DNA of 64,000 nucleotides from Streptomyces sp. Je 1-79 (GCF_025195125.1 NZ_JAMGSL010000014.1:140046-204045), one strand, 5' to 3'; counted from the stretch's first letter, positions 38,867-50,640 are shown. Program-made: numbers and translations. Notes: generated by a model not told the origin, from the sequence alone.

Positions 38867-38913
38867 GTATCCCCCTGTGTGAGTTGGATGGTCGAGATCC
38901 GACCGAATCGTAC

Positions 38914-38940
38914 GTTTGCACGTCGGTCAAACGTGCGAAC
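38914..38940. promoter_or_regulatory. Candidate operator: imperfect inverted repeat upstream of the secreted protein gene
   Basis: GTTTGCACGT (38914-38923) and ACGTGCGAAC (38931-38940) are inverted with 9 of 10 positions matching and a 7-nt spacer. The site is 48 bp upstream of the secreted protein start, where a regulator of that gene could bind. Confidence 0.4.
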
Positions 38941-39088
38941 GCTGATGATCATAGTGACTGTTGATCACGGAGGTAAAGCTGAAACGCCTCGGCTCCTGCC
39001 CCGCCGGAGCGCCGACCGGGCCGCTGGTCGGCGGTGGTGTCAGTGGCAGCCGGTAGCCTTCAGGCGGTTGCCGAGGGATGGAGGGACT

Positions 39089-39622
39089 GTGCGTGTCTTG
39101 GGTGTCGACCCGGGGCTGACCCGGTGCGGTGTCGGTGTCGTCGAAGGCGTCGCCGGTCGGCCCCTGACCATGCTCGGCGTGGGCGTCGTGCGGACGGCCG
39201 CCGACGACGACATCGGCATACGCCTGGTCGGCATCGAGCGCGGCATCGAGGAGTGGCTCGACCGCTTCTCGCCCGAACTGGTCGCCGTGGAGCGCGTGTT
39301 CAGCCAGCACAACGTGCGTACGGTCATGGGCACCGCCCAGGCCAGCGCCGTCGCCATGCTCTGCGCCTCGCGCCGTGGCATCCCCGTCGCCCTGCACACC
39401 CCCAGCGAGGTCAAGGCCGCCGTCACCGGCAGCGGACGCGCCGACAAGGCCCAGGTCGGAGCCATGGTGACCCGGCTGCTCCGGCTCTCCGCCCCGCCCA
39501 AGCCGGCCGACGCGGCGGACGCCCTCGCCCTGGCCATCTGTCACATCTGGCGGGCCCCGGCCCAGAACCGCCTCCAGCAGGCCGTCGCCGCCCATCACGC
39601 ATCGAAAGGCCGTTCCGCATGA
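39089..39622 (+). CDS. ruvC: Crossover junction endodeoxyribonuclease RuvC
   Basis: From GTG 39089, behind GGAGGGA, the protein has 177 residues. The four catalytic acids are present: Asp7 (GVDPG), Glu68 (AVERVF), Asp141 and Asp144 (PADAADA). It resolves Holliday junctions with RuvAB. The ORF is open upstream, but the DPG strand begins exactly at this start. Confidence 0.96.
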   Translation: MRVLGVDPGLTRCGVGVVEGVAGRPLTMLGVGVVRTAADDDIGIRLVGIERGIEEWLDRFSPELVAVERVFSQHNVRTVMGTAQASAVAMLCASRRGIPVALHTPSEVKAAVTGSGRADKAQVGAMVTRLLRLSAPPKPADAADALALAICHIWRAPAQNRLQQAVAAHHASKGRSA

Positions 39623-40248
39623 TCGCCTTCGTCAGCGGCCCGGTCGCCGCGCTCGCCCCCACCACCGCGGTCGTCGAGGTCGGCGGCATCGGCATGGCCG
39701 TCCAGTGCACGCCGAACACCATCGCCGGCCTGAGGCTCGGTCAGGAGGCCCGGCTCGCCACGTCGTTGGTGGTCCGCGAGGACTCCCTGACGCTGTACGG
39801 ATTCGCCGACGACGACGAGCGCCAGGTCTTCGAACTGCTCCAGACCGCCAGCGGCGTCGGACCCCGCCTCGCCCAGGCCATGCTCGGCGTGCACAGCCCC
39901 GACGCGCTGCGCCTCGCCGTCGCCACCGGTGACGAGAAGGCCCTGACCGCCGTCCCCGGCATCGGCAAGAAGGGCGCGCAGAAGCTCCTCCTCGAACTGA
40001 AGGACAAGCTGGGCCAGCCGCTCGGCACCGGCGCCCTGGTCGGCGCCCAGCGCGCGGCGGCCGGTCCCGCGCCGTGGACGGAGCAGCTTTCCGCCGCCCT
40101 CATCGGCCTCGGCTACGCGAGCCGCGAGGCGGAGGAGGCGGTCGCCGCGGTCACCCCCCAGGCCGAGGCCGCGATCGCCGCGGGCGGCTCGGCGCCCGTT
40201 CCCCAGCTCCTCCGCGCGGCCCTCCAGACCCTGAACCGCGCCCGCTGA
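39619..40248 (+). CDS. ruvA: Holliday junction DNA helicase subunit RuvA
   Basis: ATG 39619 overlaps the ruvC stop as ATGA. The 209-residue protein has the N-terminal OB domain, tandem helix-hairpin-helix motifs (SGVGPRLAQAML and VPGIGKKGAQKLLLEL) and a C-terminal RuvB-binding domain. It binds four-way junctions as a tetramer and loads RuvB. Confidence 0.96.
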   Translation: MIAFVSGPVAALAPTTAVVEVGGIGMAVQCTPNTIAGLRLGQEARLATSLVVREDSLTLYGFADDDERQVFELLQTASGVGPRLAQAMLGVHSPDALRLAVATGDEKALTAVPGIGKKGAQKLLLELKDKLGQPLGTGALVGAQRAAAGPAPWTEQLSAALIGLGYASREAEEAVAAVTPQAEAAIAAGGSAPVPQLLRAALQTLNRAR

Positions 40249-40342
40249 CCGCGAACCGCGCCCCCCGGCCCCCGGCCGGGAACAGGCCGGCGCCCGGCCG
40301 ACCGACCACCGCACCGCACCGCACCGAGAAGGCAGACATTCC

Positions 40343-41422
40343 GTGAACTGGGACGACGACACCACCGGGGACGACGAGGCGCGCCTCGTCGGCGCCTCCG
40401 CCGACGGCGACGACCAGGCCGTCGAGGCGGCGCTGCGTCCCAAGGACCTCAACGAGTTCGTCGGCCAGGAGAAGGTCCGCCAGCAGCTCGACCTGGTCCT
40501 CAAGGCCGCCCGCCAGCGCGGGGCCACCGCCGACCACGTCCTGCTCTCCGGCGCCCCGGGACTCGGCAAGACCACCCTCTCGATGATCATCGCGGCCGAG
40601 ATGAAGGCCCCGATCCGGATCACCTCGGGCCCCGCCATCCAGCACGCCGGCGACCTCGCCGCGATCCTCTCCTCCCTCCAGGAGGGAGAGATCCTCTTCC
40701 TCGACGAGATCCACCGCATGTCCCGGCCCGCCGAGGAGATGCTCTACATGGCGATGGAGGACTTCCGCGTCGACGTCATCGTCGGCAAGGGCCCCGGCGC
40801 CACCGCCATCCCCCTGGAGCTGCCCCCCTTCACCCTGGTCGGCGCCACCACCCGGGCCGGACTCCTGCCGCCCCCGCTCCGCGACCGCTTCGGCTTCACC
40901 GGCCACATGGAGTTCTACGACCCCGCCGAGCTGGAGCGCGTCATCCACCGCTCCGCCGGACTCCTCGACGTCGAGATCGACACCGCCGGAGCCGCCGAGA
41001 TCGCCGGCCGCTCCCGTGGCACCCCCCGGATCGCCAACCGCCTCCTGCGCCGCGTCCGCGACTACGCCCAGGTCAGGGCCGACGGGGTGATCACCCGCGA
41101 GATCGCCGCCGCCGCCCTCGCCGTCTACGAGGTCGACGGCCGCGGCCTCGACCGGCTCGACCGGGCCGTCCTGGAGGCCCTGCTCAAGCTCTTCGGCGGC
41201 GGCCCCGTCGGCCTGTCGACCCTCGCGGTGGCGGTGGGGGAGGAGCGGGAGACCGTCGAGGAGGTCGCCGAGCCCTTCCTCGTACGCGAAGGACTCCTGG
41301 CGCGTACGCCCCGTGGCCGGGTCGCCACTCCCGCGGCATGGACCCATCTCGGACTCGTTCCTCCGCAGGCCGGGGCCCCGGGCGCGCCAGGAAGCGGACA
41401 ACAGGGGCTCTTCGGGGCGTGA
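40343..41422 (+). CDS. ruvB: Holliday junction branch migration ATPase RuvB
   Basis: The 359-residue AAA+ protein has Walker A GAPGLGKTTL, Walker B ILFLDEIHR, sensor GATTRAG, and a C-terminal winged helix (GLSTLAVAVGEERETVEE then RTPRGR). It drives branch migration with RuvA. GTG 40343 lies 95 bp after ruvA. The C-terminus is extended by a Pro/Gly-rich tail. Confidence 0.97.
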   Translation: MNWDDDTTGDDEARLVGASADGDDQAVEAALRPKDLNEFVGQEKVRQQLDLVLKAARQRGATADHVLLSGAPGLGKTTLSMIIAAEMKAPIRITSGPAIQHAGDLAAILSSLQEGEILFLDEIHRMSRPAEEMLYMAMEDFRVDVIVGKGPGATAIPLELPPFTLVGATTRAGLLPPPLRDRFGFTGHMEFYDPAELERVIHRSAGLLDVEIDTAGAAEIAGRSRGTPRIANRLLRRVRDYAQVRADGVITREIAAAALAVYEVDGRGLDRLDRAVLEALLKLFGGGPVGLSTLAVAVGEERETVEEVAEPFLVREGLLARTPRGRVATPAAWTHLGLVPPQAGAPGAPGSGQQGLFGA

Positions 41423-41587
41423 CGGCGCGGAGACTCGTCGGGTGAGGAACCACGGTGCGATGCTGGACGTTGTTCCAATGATGCGGACTCGCCTAGACTC
41501 CGCCGATGCCGACCTTTCTGGCCGGCACGCCCACCCCCGAAGATCAGGCCGCGGGTTCTCCGCGTCCGTGCGAAGGAAACCCGTCCC

Positions 41588-42055
41588 GTGAGTATCGTGA
41601 CCCTCCTCCCCTTCATCGTCCTCATCGGGGCCATGTTCCTGATGACCCGCTCTGCGAAGAAGAAGCAGCAGGCGGCCGCGCAGATGCGCGACGAGATGCA
41701 GCCCGGCACCGGCATCCGCACGATCGGGGGGATGTACGCCACCGTCAAGGAGATCGGCGACGAGACCGTCCTCCTCGAGGTCGCTCCCGGCGTCCACGCC
41801 GTCTACGCGAAGAACGCGATCGGCGCCGTTCTCCCGGACGACGAGTACAACCGCATCGTCCACGGTGACGAGCCGGACGCCGAGACCGTCGTCCCGGACG
41901 ACGCCTCCTCCCTGACCGAGACGGCCGAGCCCGTCGCGGCGGACGAGGTTGTCGAGGACGCCAAGCCCGACCTGACCAAGAAGGCCGAGGCCGTCGAGGC
42001 CGACGCCGAGGTCAAGAAGGACGGCAAGGCCGACGGCGGGACCGAGGCGAAGTAG
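41588..42055 (+). CDS. yajC: Preprotein translocase accessory subunit YajC
   Basis: The 155-residue protein has one N-terminal membrane helix (about 3-20), a basic stretch, and the YajC core GTGIRTIGGMYATVKEIGDE. The C-terminal 60 residues are an added acidic Glu/Asp/Ala/Lys tail that is not needed for the fold. YajC associates with SecDF at the translocon. It starts at GTG 41588 and is followed by a hairpin, then secD. Confidence 0.92.
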   Translation: MSIVTLLPFIVLIGAMFLMTRSAKKKQQAAAQMRDEMQPGTGIRTIGGMYATVKEIGDETVLLEVAPGVHAVYAKNAIGAVLPDDEYNRIVHGDEPDAETVVPDDASSLTETAEPVAADEVVEDAKPDLTKKAEAVEADAEVKKDGKADGGTEAK

Positions 42056-42061
42056 TCGCGA

Positions 42062-42103
42062 CCGGGGACCGCGGGAACGCCCACAGGCGTCCGCGGTCCC
42101 CGG
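42062..42103 (+). terminator. Long hairpin between yajC and secD
   Basis: CCGGGGACCGCGG (42062-42074) pairs exactly with 42091-42103, and inside it ACGCC pairs with GGCGT around CACA, with only a two-base bulge. It may end or attenuate yajC transcripts and lower readthrough into secDF. Confidence 0.75.
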
Positions 42104-42200
42104 CACGGTTCCACGTCTGCGGGGGCAGGTCCCCACACACACTTCGTGGCCGCACCGCGCACACCCGGCGCGGGACGGTTGGACAGGGAGAAACGACAAG

Positions 42201-43994
42201 GTGGCAGCACCGAAGAAGGGCCGACGGCCGGCGGGGGGCCAGAGCAGGCCGGGGCGTGCCCTGGCTCTGATCCTGATCGCCATGGTCGCGCTCACGGGCG
42301 GAATGTTCTGGTCGGGTCACACCACACCGCGGCTGGGCATCGACCTCGCGGGCGGTACGTCGATCACGCTCAAGGCGAAGGCCGAGCCGGGCAAGGAAGA
42401 GGCCGTCAACGAGACCAACATGAACACAGCGGTCGGCATCATCGACCGCCGTGTCAATGGTCTGGGTGTCTCCGAGGCCGAAGTCCAGACGCAGGGCCGC
42501 GAGAACATCATCGTCAACATCCCCCGCGGTGTGAACGAGAAGCAGGCCCGTGAGCAGGTCGGTACGACCGCTCAGCTGCACTTCCGACCCGTACTCACCT
42601 GGGCCCCGAGCGGGCCGACGACCCCGACGCCGTCCGGCAGCGCCACGCCGTCCGCGACGCCGTCGGCCGGCTCCTCCGCGAGCCCGTCGGCCACGTCTTC
42701 GACGAAGGCCGGCGAGGGCACGTCGGCTTCTCCCTCCTCAAGTGCGACCACGCAGGGCCGCGCCGTCAGCGACGCCCTGAAGAAGGCGCCCAGCCCGAGC
42801 GCCTCCGCCACCTCGCCGGACGCCTCGAAGTCTCCGAGCCCCACGGCGACGACCGCACCTCCGGCCGACGCGGCGACCGCGAAGCTGGAGCAGCAGTTCG
42901 CCGCGCTCGACTGCACTCCCAAGGCCGAGAAGTCCGGCGACAAGAAGGTCGTGCCCAACCCGGCCCGTACCGTTCCGGCGGAGCAGCCTACGGTCGCGTG
43001 CTCCACCGAGGGCGACGCCAAGTACCTCCTCGGTCCCGCCGAGGTGGACGGCAGGGACGTCGACGACGCTCAGGGCACCTTCGACCAGCAGCGCGGCATG
43101 TGGATCGTGAACATGGAGTTCACGGACGCGGGCGCCAAGAAGTTCTCGCAGATCACCAGCAAGCTCTCGCAGCAGCAGGAGCCGCAGAACCAGTTCGCGA
43201 TCGTCCTGGACGGCGAGGTCGTCTCGGCCCCGTCCGTGCGGACGACGCTGAGCGCCAACGCGGAGATCTCCGGCAGCTTCAACCAGCAGTCCGCCCAGGA
43301 CCTCGGCAACATCCTGTCCTACGGCGCCCTGCCGCTCTCCTTCGACACCCAGAGCGTCGACACCGTCACCGCCGCCCTCGGCGGCGAGCAGCTGGAGGCC
43401 GGTCTGATCGCCGGCGCCATCGGTCTCGCCCTGGTCGTGCTGTACCTGGTGGTCTACTACCGCGGACTGTCCCTGATCGCGCTGCTCAGCCTCGGGGTCT
43501 CGGCCCTCCTCACGTACGTGATCATGTCCTTGCTCGGCCCGGCCATCGGCTTCGCGCTGAACCTGCCGGCCGTCTGTGGCGCCATCGTCGCCATCGGTAT
43601 CACCGCGGACTCGTTCATCGTCTACTTCGAACGCATCCGCGACGAGGTCCGCGAGGGCCGCACCCTGCGCCCGGCCGTCGAGCGTGCCTGGCCGCGTGCC
43701 CGCCGTACGATCCTCGTCTCCGACTTCGTGTCGTTCCTCGCCGCCGCGGTGCTCTTCGTCGTCACCGTCGGCAAGGTCCAGGGCTTCGCGTTCACCCTCG
43801 GCCTGACCACCCTGCTCGACGTGGTCGTGGTGTTCCTCTTCACCAAGCCGCTGATGACGCTCCTCGCGCGCACCAAGTTCTACGGCGAGGGTCACCCCTG
43901 GTCCGGACTGGACCCGAAGCGCCTCGGCGCCAAGCCGCCGCTGCGCCGCTCCCGCCGTCTCTCCGCCCCCGTCGATCACCCGAAGGAGGCGTGA
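42201..43994 (+). CDS. secD: Protein translocase subunit SecD
   Basis: The 597-residue protein has one N-terminal membrane helix (about 20-38), a large periplasmic-type domain, then five helices in the C-terminal third with GITADSFIVYFERIRDEVREG. A Ser/Pro/Thr/Ala-rich insertion of about 90 residues (roughly 135-225) interrupts the external domain. SecDF uses the proton gradient to complete protein export. GTG 42201 gives the start. secF follows one base after the stop. Confidence 0.95.
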   Translation: MAAPKKGRRPAGGQSRPGRALALILIAMVALTGGMFWSGHTTPRLGIDLAGGTSITLKAKAEPGKEEAVNETNMNTAVGIIDRRVNGLGVSEAEVQTQGRENIIVNIPRGVNEKQAREQVGTTAQLHFRPVLTWAPSGPTTPTPSGSATPSATPSAGSSASPSATSSTKAGEGTSASPSSSATTQGRAVSDALKKAPSPSASATSPDASKSPSPTATTAPPADAATAKLEQQFAALDCTPKAEKSGDKKVVPNPARTVPAEQPTVACSTEGDAKYLLGPAEVDGRDVDDAQGTFDQQRGMWIVNMEFTDAGAKKFSQITSKLSQQQEPQNQFAIVLDGEVVSAPSVRTTLSANAEISGSFNQQSAQDLGNILSYGALPLSFDTQSVDTVTAALGGEQLEAGLIAGAIGLALVVLYLVVYYRGLSLIALLSLGVSALLTYVIMSLLGPAIGFALNLPAVCGAIVAIGITADSFIVYFERIRDEVREGRTLRPAVERAWPRARRTILVSDFVSFLAAAVLFVVTVGKVQGFAFTLGLTTLLDVVVVFLFTKPLMTLLARTKFYGEGHPWSGLDPKRLGAKPPLRRSRRLSAPVDHPKEA

Positions 43995-43995
43995 G

Positions 43996-45087
43996 ATGGC
44001 GAAGAAGCGCGACAGTCTCGGCGCCCGGCTCAACCGCGGTGAGGTCGCCTACGACTTCATCGGGAACCGCAAACTCTGGTACAGCCTGTCCATCCTGATC
44101 ACCATCACGGCGATCGTGGCGCTGGCCGTCCGCGGCCTGAACATGGGCATCGAGTTCCAGGGCGGTGCCGTTTTCACCACCCCGAAGTCCGAGGTCTCGG
44201 TCTCCCAGGCCCGGGAGTACGCGGAAGAGGCCTCCGGCCACGACGCGCTGGTCCAGGAGCTCGGCAGCGGCGCTCTGCGCATCCAGGTCGGCGGCCTCGA
44301 CACCGCGAAGTCCGACCAGGTCCGCTCCGAGCTCGCCAAGGACCTCGGCATCGCCGAGGACAAGATCGCGGCGGAGCTGGTCGGCCCCAGCTGGGGTGAG
44401 CAGATCGCCAACAAGGCATGGACCGGTCTCGCGGTCTTCATGATCCTCGTGGTGATCTATCTGGCCATCGCCTTCGAGTGGAGAATGGCGGTCGCGGCGC
44501 TCATCGCCCTGATCCACGACCTGACCATCACCGTCGGCATCTATTCGCTCGTCGGCTTCGAGGTCACGGTCGGTACGGTCATCGGTCTGCTGACGATCCT
44601 CGGCTATTCGCTCTACGACACGGTCGTGGTCTTCGACTCCCTCAAGGAGGGAACGAAGGACATCACCAAGCAGACCCGCTACACCTACAGCGATCTGGCC
44701 AACCGGTCGATCAACGGCACCCTGATCCGTTCGATCAACACCACCGTCGTGGCCCTGCTGCCGGTCGCCGGCCTGCTCTTCATCGGTGGCGGCGTCCTCG
44801 GCGCCGGCATGCTGAACGACATCTCGCTGTCGCTCTTCGTCGGCCTCGCCGCCGGTGCGTACTCCTCGATCTTCATCGCCACCCCGCTCGTCGCCGACCT
44901 CAAGGAGCGCGAGCCGGCGATGAAGGCGCTCAAGAAGCGGGTGCTCGCCAAGCGGGCGTCCGCGGCCGACAAGGGCGAGCCGCTCGACGGGCCGGACGAG
45001 GACGCGGACGGCTTCCTCGACGAGGTGGAGACCACCGTCGTCGGCCAGCGCGGCCGTCGCGGCCGGCCGTCGGAGAACCACGGATGA
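43996..45087 (+). CDS. secF: Protein translocase subunit SecF
   Basis: The 363-residue partner of SecD has six hydrophobic helices, the FQGGAVF segment after the first helix, and the conserved GYSLYDTVVVFDSLKE. The C-terminal 60 residues are charged and cytoplasmic. It is separated from secD by one base, so translation is coupled, and its stop overlaps apt as ATGA. Confidence 0.95.
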   Translation: MAKKRDSLGARLNRGEVAYDFIGNRKLWYSLSILITITAIVALAVRGLNMGIEFQGGAVFTTPKSEVSVSQAREYAEEASGHDALVQELGSGALRIQVGGLDTAKSDQVRSELAKDLGIAEDKIAAELVGPSWGEQIANKAWTGLAVFMILVVIYLAIAFEWRMAVAALIALIHDLTITVGIYSLVGFEVTVGTVIGLLTILGYSLYDTVVVFDSLKEGTKDITKQTRYTYSDLANRSINGTLIRSINTTVVALLPVAGLLFIGGGVLGAGMLNDISLSLFVGLAAGAYSSIFIATPLVADLKEREPAMKALKKRVLAKRASAADKGEPLDGPDEDADGFLDEVETTVVGQRGRRGRPSENHG

Positions 45088-45635
45088 CCGCCGGGCTCCA
45101 GGACACCACCGCCCTGCTCCTCAGCCGGATCCGGGACGTCCCCGACTACCCGAAGCCGGGCGTGCTGTTCAAGGACATCACCCCGCTGCTCGCGGACCCG
45201 GAGGCGTTCACCGCTCTGACCGACAGCCTCGCCGCGCTGTGCGCCCTGCACGGTGCGACGAAGATCGTCGGCCTGGAGGCGCGCGGCTTCATCCTCGCCG
45301 CCCCGGTCGCCGTCCGCGCGGGCCTGGGCTTCGTCCCGGTCCGCAAGGCCGGAAAGCTGCCCGGAGCGACGCTGAAGCAGGCGTACGAGCTGGAGTACGG
45401 CACCGCGGAGATCGAGGTGCACGCCGAGGACCTGGCCGCGGGCGACCGGGTCATGGTCATCGACGACGTCCTCGCCACCGGCGGCACCGCCGAGGCCTCC
45501 ATCGAGCTCATCCGGCGGGCCGGGGCCGAGGTCGCGGGCGTCGCGGTCCTCATGGAGCTCGGCTTCCTGCCGGGGCGCGCCCGTCTGGAGCCCGCCCTGC
45601 GCGGCGCTCCGCTGGAGGCGCTGATCACGGTCTGA
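45084..45635 (+). CDS. apt: Adenine phosphoribosyltransferase
   Basis: ATG 45084 overlaps the secF stop. The 183-residue enzyme has the PRPP-binding motif VMVIDDVLATGGTA and the flexible-loop segment VRKAGKLPG. It salvages adenine to AMP. The placement between secF and relA is conserved in actinobacteria. A 14-bp terminator that also carries a promoter motif follows. Confidence 0.95.
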   Translation: MTAGLQDTTALLLSRIRDVPDYPKPGVLFKDITPLLADPEAFTALTDSLAALCALHGATKIVGLEARGFILAAPVAVRAGLGFVPVRKAGKLPGATLKQAYELEYGTAEIEVHAEDLAAGDRVMVIDDVLATGGTAEASIELIRRAGAEVAGVAVLMELGFLPGRARLEPALRGAPLEALITV

Positions 45636-45656
45636 CACCGCACGCGCGTGAGGTGA

Positions 45657-45687
45657 GGGGCGCCCCGGGGAATCCCCGGGGCGCCCC
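45657..45687 (+). terminator. 14-bp perfect hairpin after apt
   Basis: GGGGCGCCCCGGGG (45657-45670) pairs exactly with 45674-45687 across a three-base AAT loop. It lies 22 bp past the apt stop and overlaps the sigma-R-type promoter motif. Confidence 0.85.
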
Positions 45688-45694
45688 GTCCGTT
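45668..45694 (+). promoter_or_regulatory. Sigma-R-type promoter motif upstream of relA
   Basis: GGGAAT (45668-45673) is followed after exactly 18 bases by GTT (45692-45694), a perfect match to the GGGAAT-N18-GTT consensus of the disulphide-stress sigma factor SigR. I recall relA of S. coelicolor as a SigR target. The -35 element shares bases with the apt hairpin loop. A second box, TACGAT at 45783-45788, is a possible vegetative -10. Confidence 0.7.
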
Positions 45695-45863
45695 CTCCCG
45701 GTATGTCCCGGAACGGGACTCTGCGCGCGCGTGGTGCCCGTCTCATCGCTCGCACGCGTGAGCACGGGGCCTTCGGGGTCGATACGATGGCCTTTCCGGG
45801 CCTGACCGGGGGACCCGGTACCTCCCCCAGACTCCGTCCCGGGGAACCCCCAGAGGAGCGCTC

Positions 45864-48335
<2,472 letters not shown>

Positions 48336-48373
48336 CAACGGCTCATGAGGCGCCCGTGACAGCGGCGCAAGAC

Positions 48374-48410
48374 AAGGGCCCCGGTACCTGCGCCAGGTAC
48401 CGGGGCCCTT
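48374..48410. terminator. 17-bp perfect bidirectional terminator
   Basis: AAGGGCCCCGGTACCTG (48374-48390) pairs exactly with 48394-48410 across CGC. It lies between convergent relA and the DUF349 gene. Confidence 0.88.
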
Positions 48411-48427
48411 CTCGTACGTACGCGGGA

Positions 48428-49657
48428 TCAGCCGCCGAACTCCTCCAGGCCCTTCAGAGCCTGGTCGAGGAGCGCCTGACGGCCCTCCAGCTCACGCGCC
48501 AGCTTGTCGGCCTTGGCGTCGTTGCCCGCCGCGCGGGCAGCATCGATCTGCTTCTGGAGCTTGTCGACCGCGTCCTGCAGCTGACCCGTCAGGCCCGCGG
48601 CACGCGCGCGTGCCTCCGGGTTCGTCCGGCGCCACTCCGACTCCTCGGCCTCCTGGAGCGCCCGCTCCACCGCGTGCATCCGGCCCTCGACCTTGGGCCG
48701 GGCGTCGCGCGGTACGTGGCCGATGGCCTCCCAGCGCTCGTTCAGGGAGCGGAAGGCCGCACGCGCCGCCTTCAGCTCGCCGATCGGCACCAGCTTCTCG
48801 GCCTCGGTCGCGAGCTCCTCCTTCAGCTTGAGGTTCTCGGTCTGCTCCGCGTCCCGCTCGGCGAACACCTCGCCGCGCGCCGCGAAGAAGACGTCCTGGG
48901 CGCCGCGGAAGCGGTTCCACAGATCGTCCTCGTGCTCGCGCTGGGCACGGCCGACGGCCTTCCACTCCGCCATCAGCTCGCGGTAGCGGGCGGCCGTGCC
49001 ACCCCAGTCCGTGGAGTTCGACAGCGACTCGGCCTCGGCGACCAGCTTCTCCTTGGCCTTGCGGGCCTCCTCGCGCTGCGCGTCCAGCGAGGCGAAGTGC
49101 GCCTTGCGGCGCTTGGAGAACGCCGAGCGGGCGTGCGAGAAGCGGTGCCACAGCTCGTCGTCGGACTTCCGGTCGAGCCGCGGAAGGCCCTTCCAGGTGT
49201 CCACGAGCGCGCGCAGCCGCTCGCCGGCGGCCCGCCACTGCTCGCTCTGCGCCAGCTCCTCGGCCTCCTTGACCAGCGCCTCCTTGGCGCCGCGCGCCTC
49301 GTCGGCCTGCTTGGCCTTCTGGGCCTTGCGCTCCTCGCGGCGCGACTCCACCGTCTGGACCAGCTTGTCGAGACGAGCGGTCAGCGCGGCGAGGTCACCC
49401 ACGGCGTGATGCTCGTCGACCTGCTGCCGGATGTGGTCGATCGCGACAGTGGCGTCCTTCGCCGAGAGGTCGGTGGTCTTCACCCTCTTCTCGAGGAGGC
49501 CGATCTCGACAACCAGGCCCTCGTACTTGCGCTCGAAGTAGGCCAGCGCCTCCTCGGGAGTGCCGGCCTGCCACGATCCGACGACCTTCTCGCCCTCGGC
49601 AGTACGCACGTACACGGTGCCCGTCTCGTCGACGCGGCCCCACGGGTCGCTGCTCAC
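48428..49657 (-). CDS. DUF349 repeat coiled-coil protein
   Basis: GTG 49657 follows GGAGGAGG on its strand, giving 409 residues. The protein is almost wholly helical, with three or so repeated units of about 75 residues of the type W(K/R).(V/L)GR....DDLW.RF..A.D.FF, the DUF349 pattern. It is highly charged and has no membrane segment. Family function is unclear; linkage to relA is conserved in Streptomyces. Confidence 0.9.
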   Translation of the reverse strand: MSSDPWGRVDETGTVYVRTAEGEKVVGSWQAGTPEEALAYFERKYEGLVVEIGLLEKRVKTTDLSAKDATVAIDHIRQQVDEHHAVGDLAALTARLDKLVQTVESRREERKAQKAKQADEARGAKEALVKEAEELAQSEQWRAAGERLRALVDTWKGLPRLDRKSDDELWHRFSHARSAFSKRRKAHFASLDAQREEARKAKEKLVAEAESLSNSTDWGGTAARYRELMAEWKAVGRAQREHEDDLWNRFRGAQDVFFAARGEVFAERDAEQTENLKLKEELATEAEKLVPIGELKAARAAFRSLNERWEAIGHVPRDARPKVEGRMHAVERALQEAEESEWRRTNPEARARAAGLTGQLQDAVDKLQKQIDAARAAGNDAKADKLARELEGRQALLDQALKGLEEFGG

Positions 49658-49845
49658 AGCGCCTCCTCCACATGATGCCGACGAGGGGGTTGTGCCCCCT
49701 GGGCATCGTCCACAGGTTCCCGGCGGGCCTCGGCCCGCCCTCAACAACGCGGATACAGGACCGCGCTGCACAACGCCAATCTAGGCGACCGGCCGCCCGG
49801 CTGTCCGCTCTCCGCGCGACCGAAATTCAACGGTCACGCGGTGTG

Positions 49846-50640
49846 TCACTTCTTGCCGACCGTGGCCTTCTCGATCGTCACGGCCGTCTTGGGCGCGCCG
49901 TCCTTGGCACCGCCCTCGACCCCGCCCTTCGCGACCTCCTCGACGACCTTCAGACCGGCCGCGTCGATCTTCCCGAAGGGGGTGAACTGCGGAGGAAGCT
50001 TCGTGTCCTTGTAGACGAGGAAGAACTGGCTGCCGCCGGTGTTCGGCTGCATCGTGTTGGCCATCGCGACCGTACCGGCCGGGAAGGTCACCGAACCGTC
50101 CGCACCGGCCTTGCCCAGCGCGTCCAGGTTCTCGTCCGGGATCGTGTAGCCCGGGCCACCGGTGCCGTCGCCCTTCGGGTCACCGCACTGGAGGACGAAG
50201 ATGCCCTCGGTGGTGAGCCGGTGGCACTTCGTACCGTCGAAGTACTTCTTGTCCGCCAGGTGCTTGAACGAGTTCACCGTGTGGGGGGTCTTCGCCGCCT
50301 CCATGGCGATCGAGATGTCACCCTCGTTCGTCTTCAGGGACATCGTGTACGCGGCCTTCTTGTCGATGGCCATCGCCGGCTCCGGCGCCTTCGGCTCGCT
50401 CGACGTGGGCGCCGGGGTCGGGGAGTCGCTCGGCGCCGCGCTGTCCGCGTCCTTGGAGCCGCTGTCGGTCAGCGAGACCGAGGCGTACACCGCTCCACCC
50501 GCGGCCAGTACGACGGCGAGCGCCGCGGCGATCACGGTGTTGCGCCGCCTGGCCTTCTGCTGCGCCTCCTGCCGTCGCTGCTGCTGCCGCACGTACTTCT
50601 CCCTGGCGAGCTGCCGCCGCCGCTGATCGCTGCTGACCAC
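49846..50640 (-). CDS. Membrane-anchored cyclophilin-type peptidyl-prolyl isomerase
   Basis: From GTG 50640 (AAGGAG eight bases upstream) the protein has 264 residues. A basic N-terminus (QRRRQLAREKYVRQQQRRQ) precedes one membrane helix at about 34-54, a Ser/Pro linker, and a cyclophilin domain from about 95 with FKHLADKKYFDGT and the active-site MQPNTGGSQFFLVY. It probably assists folding of exported proteins on the outer face of the membrane. The Arg and His normally seen in FH-R motifs are present as CHRL. Confidence 0.92.
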   Translation of the reverse strand: MVSSDQRRRQLAREKYVRQQQRRQEAQQKARRRNTVIAAALAVVLAAGGAVYASVSLTDSGSKDADSAAPSDSPTPAPTSSEPKAPEPAMAIDKKAAYTMSLKTNEGDISIAMEAAKTPHTVNSFKHLADKKYFDGTKCHRLTTEGIFVLQCGDPKGDGTGGPGYTIPDENLDALGKAGADGSVTFPAGTVAMANTMQPNTGGSQFFLVYKDTKLPPQFTPFGKIDAAGLKVVEEVAKGGVEGGAKDGAPKTAVTIEKATVGKK

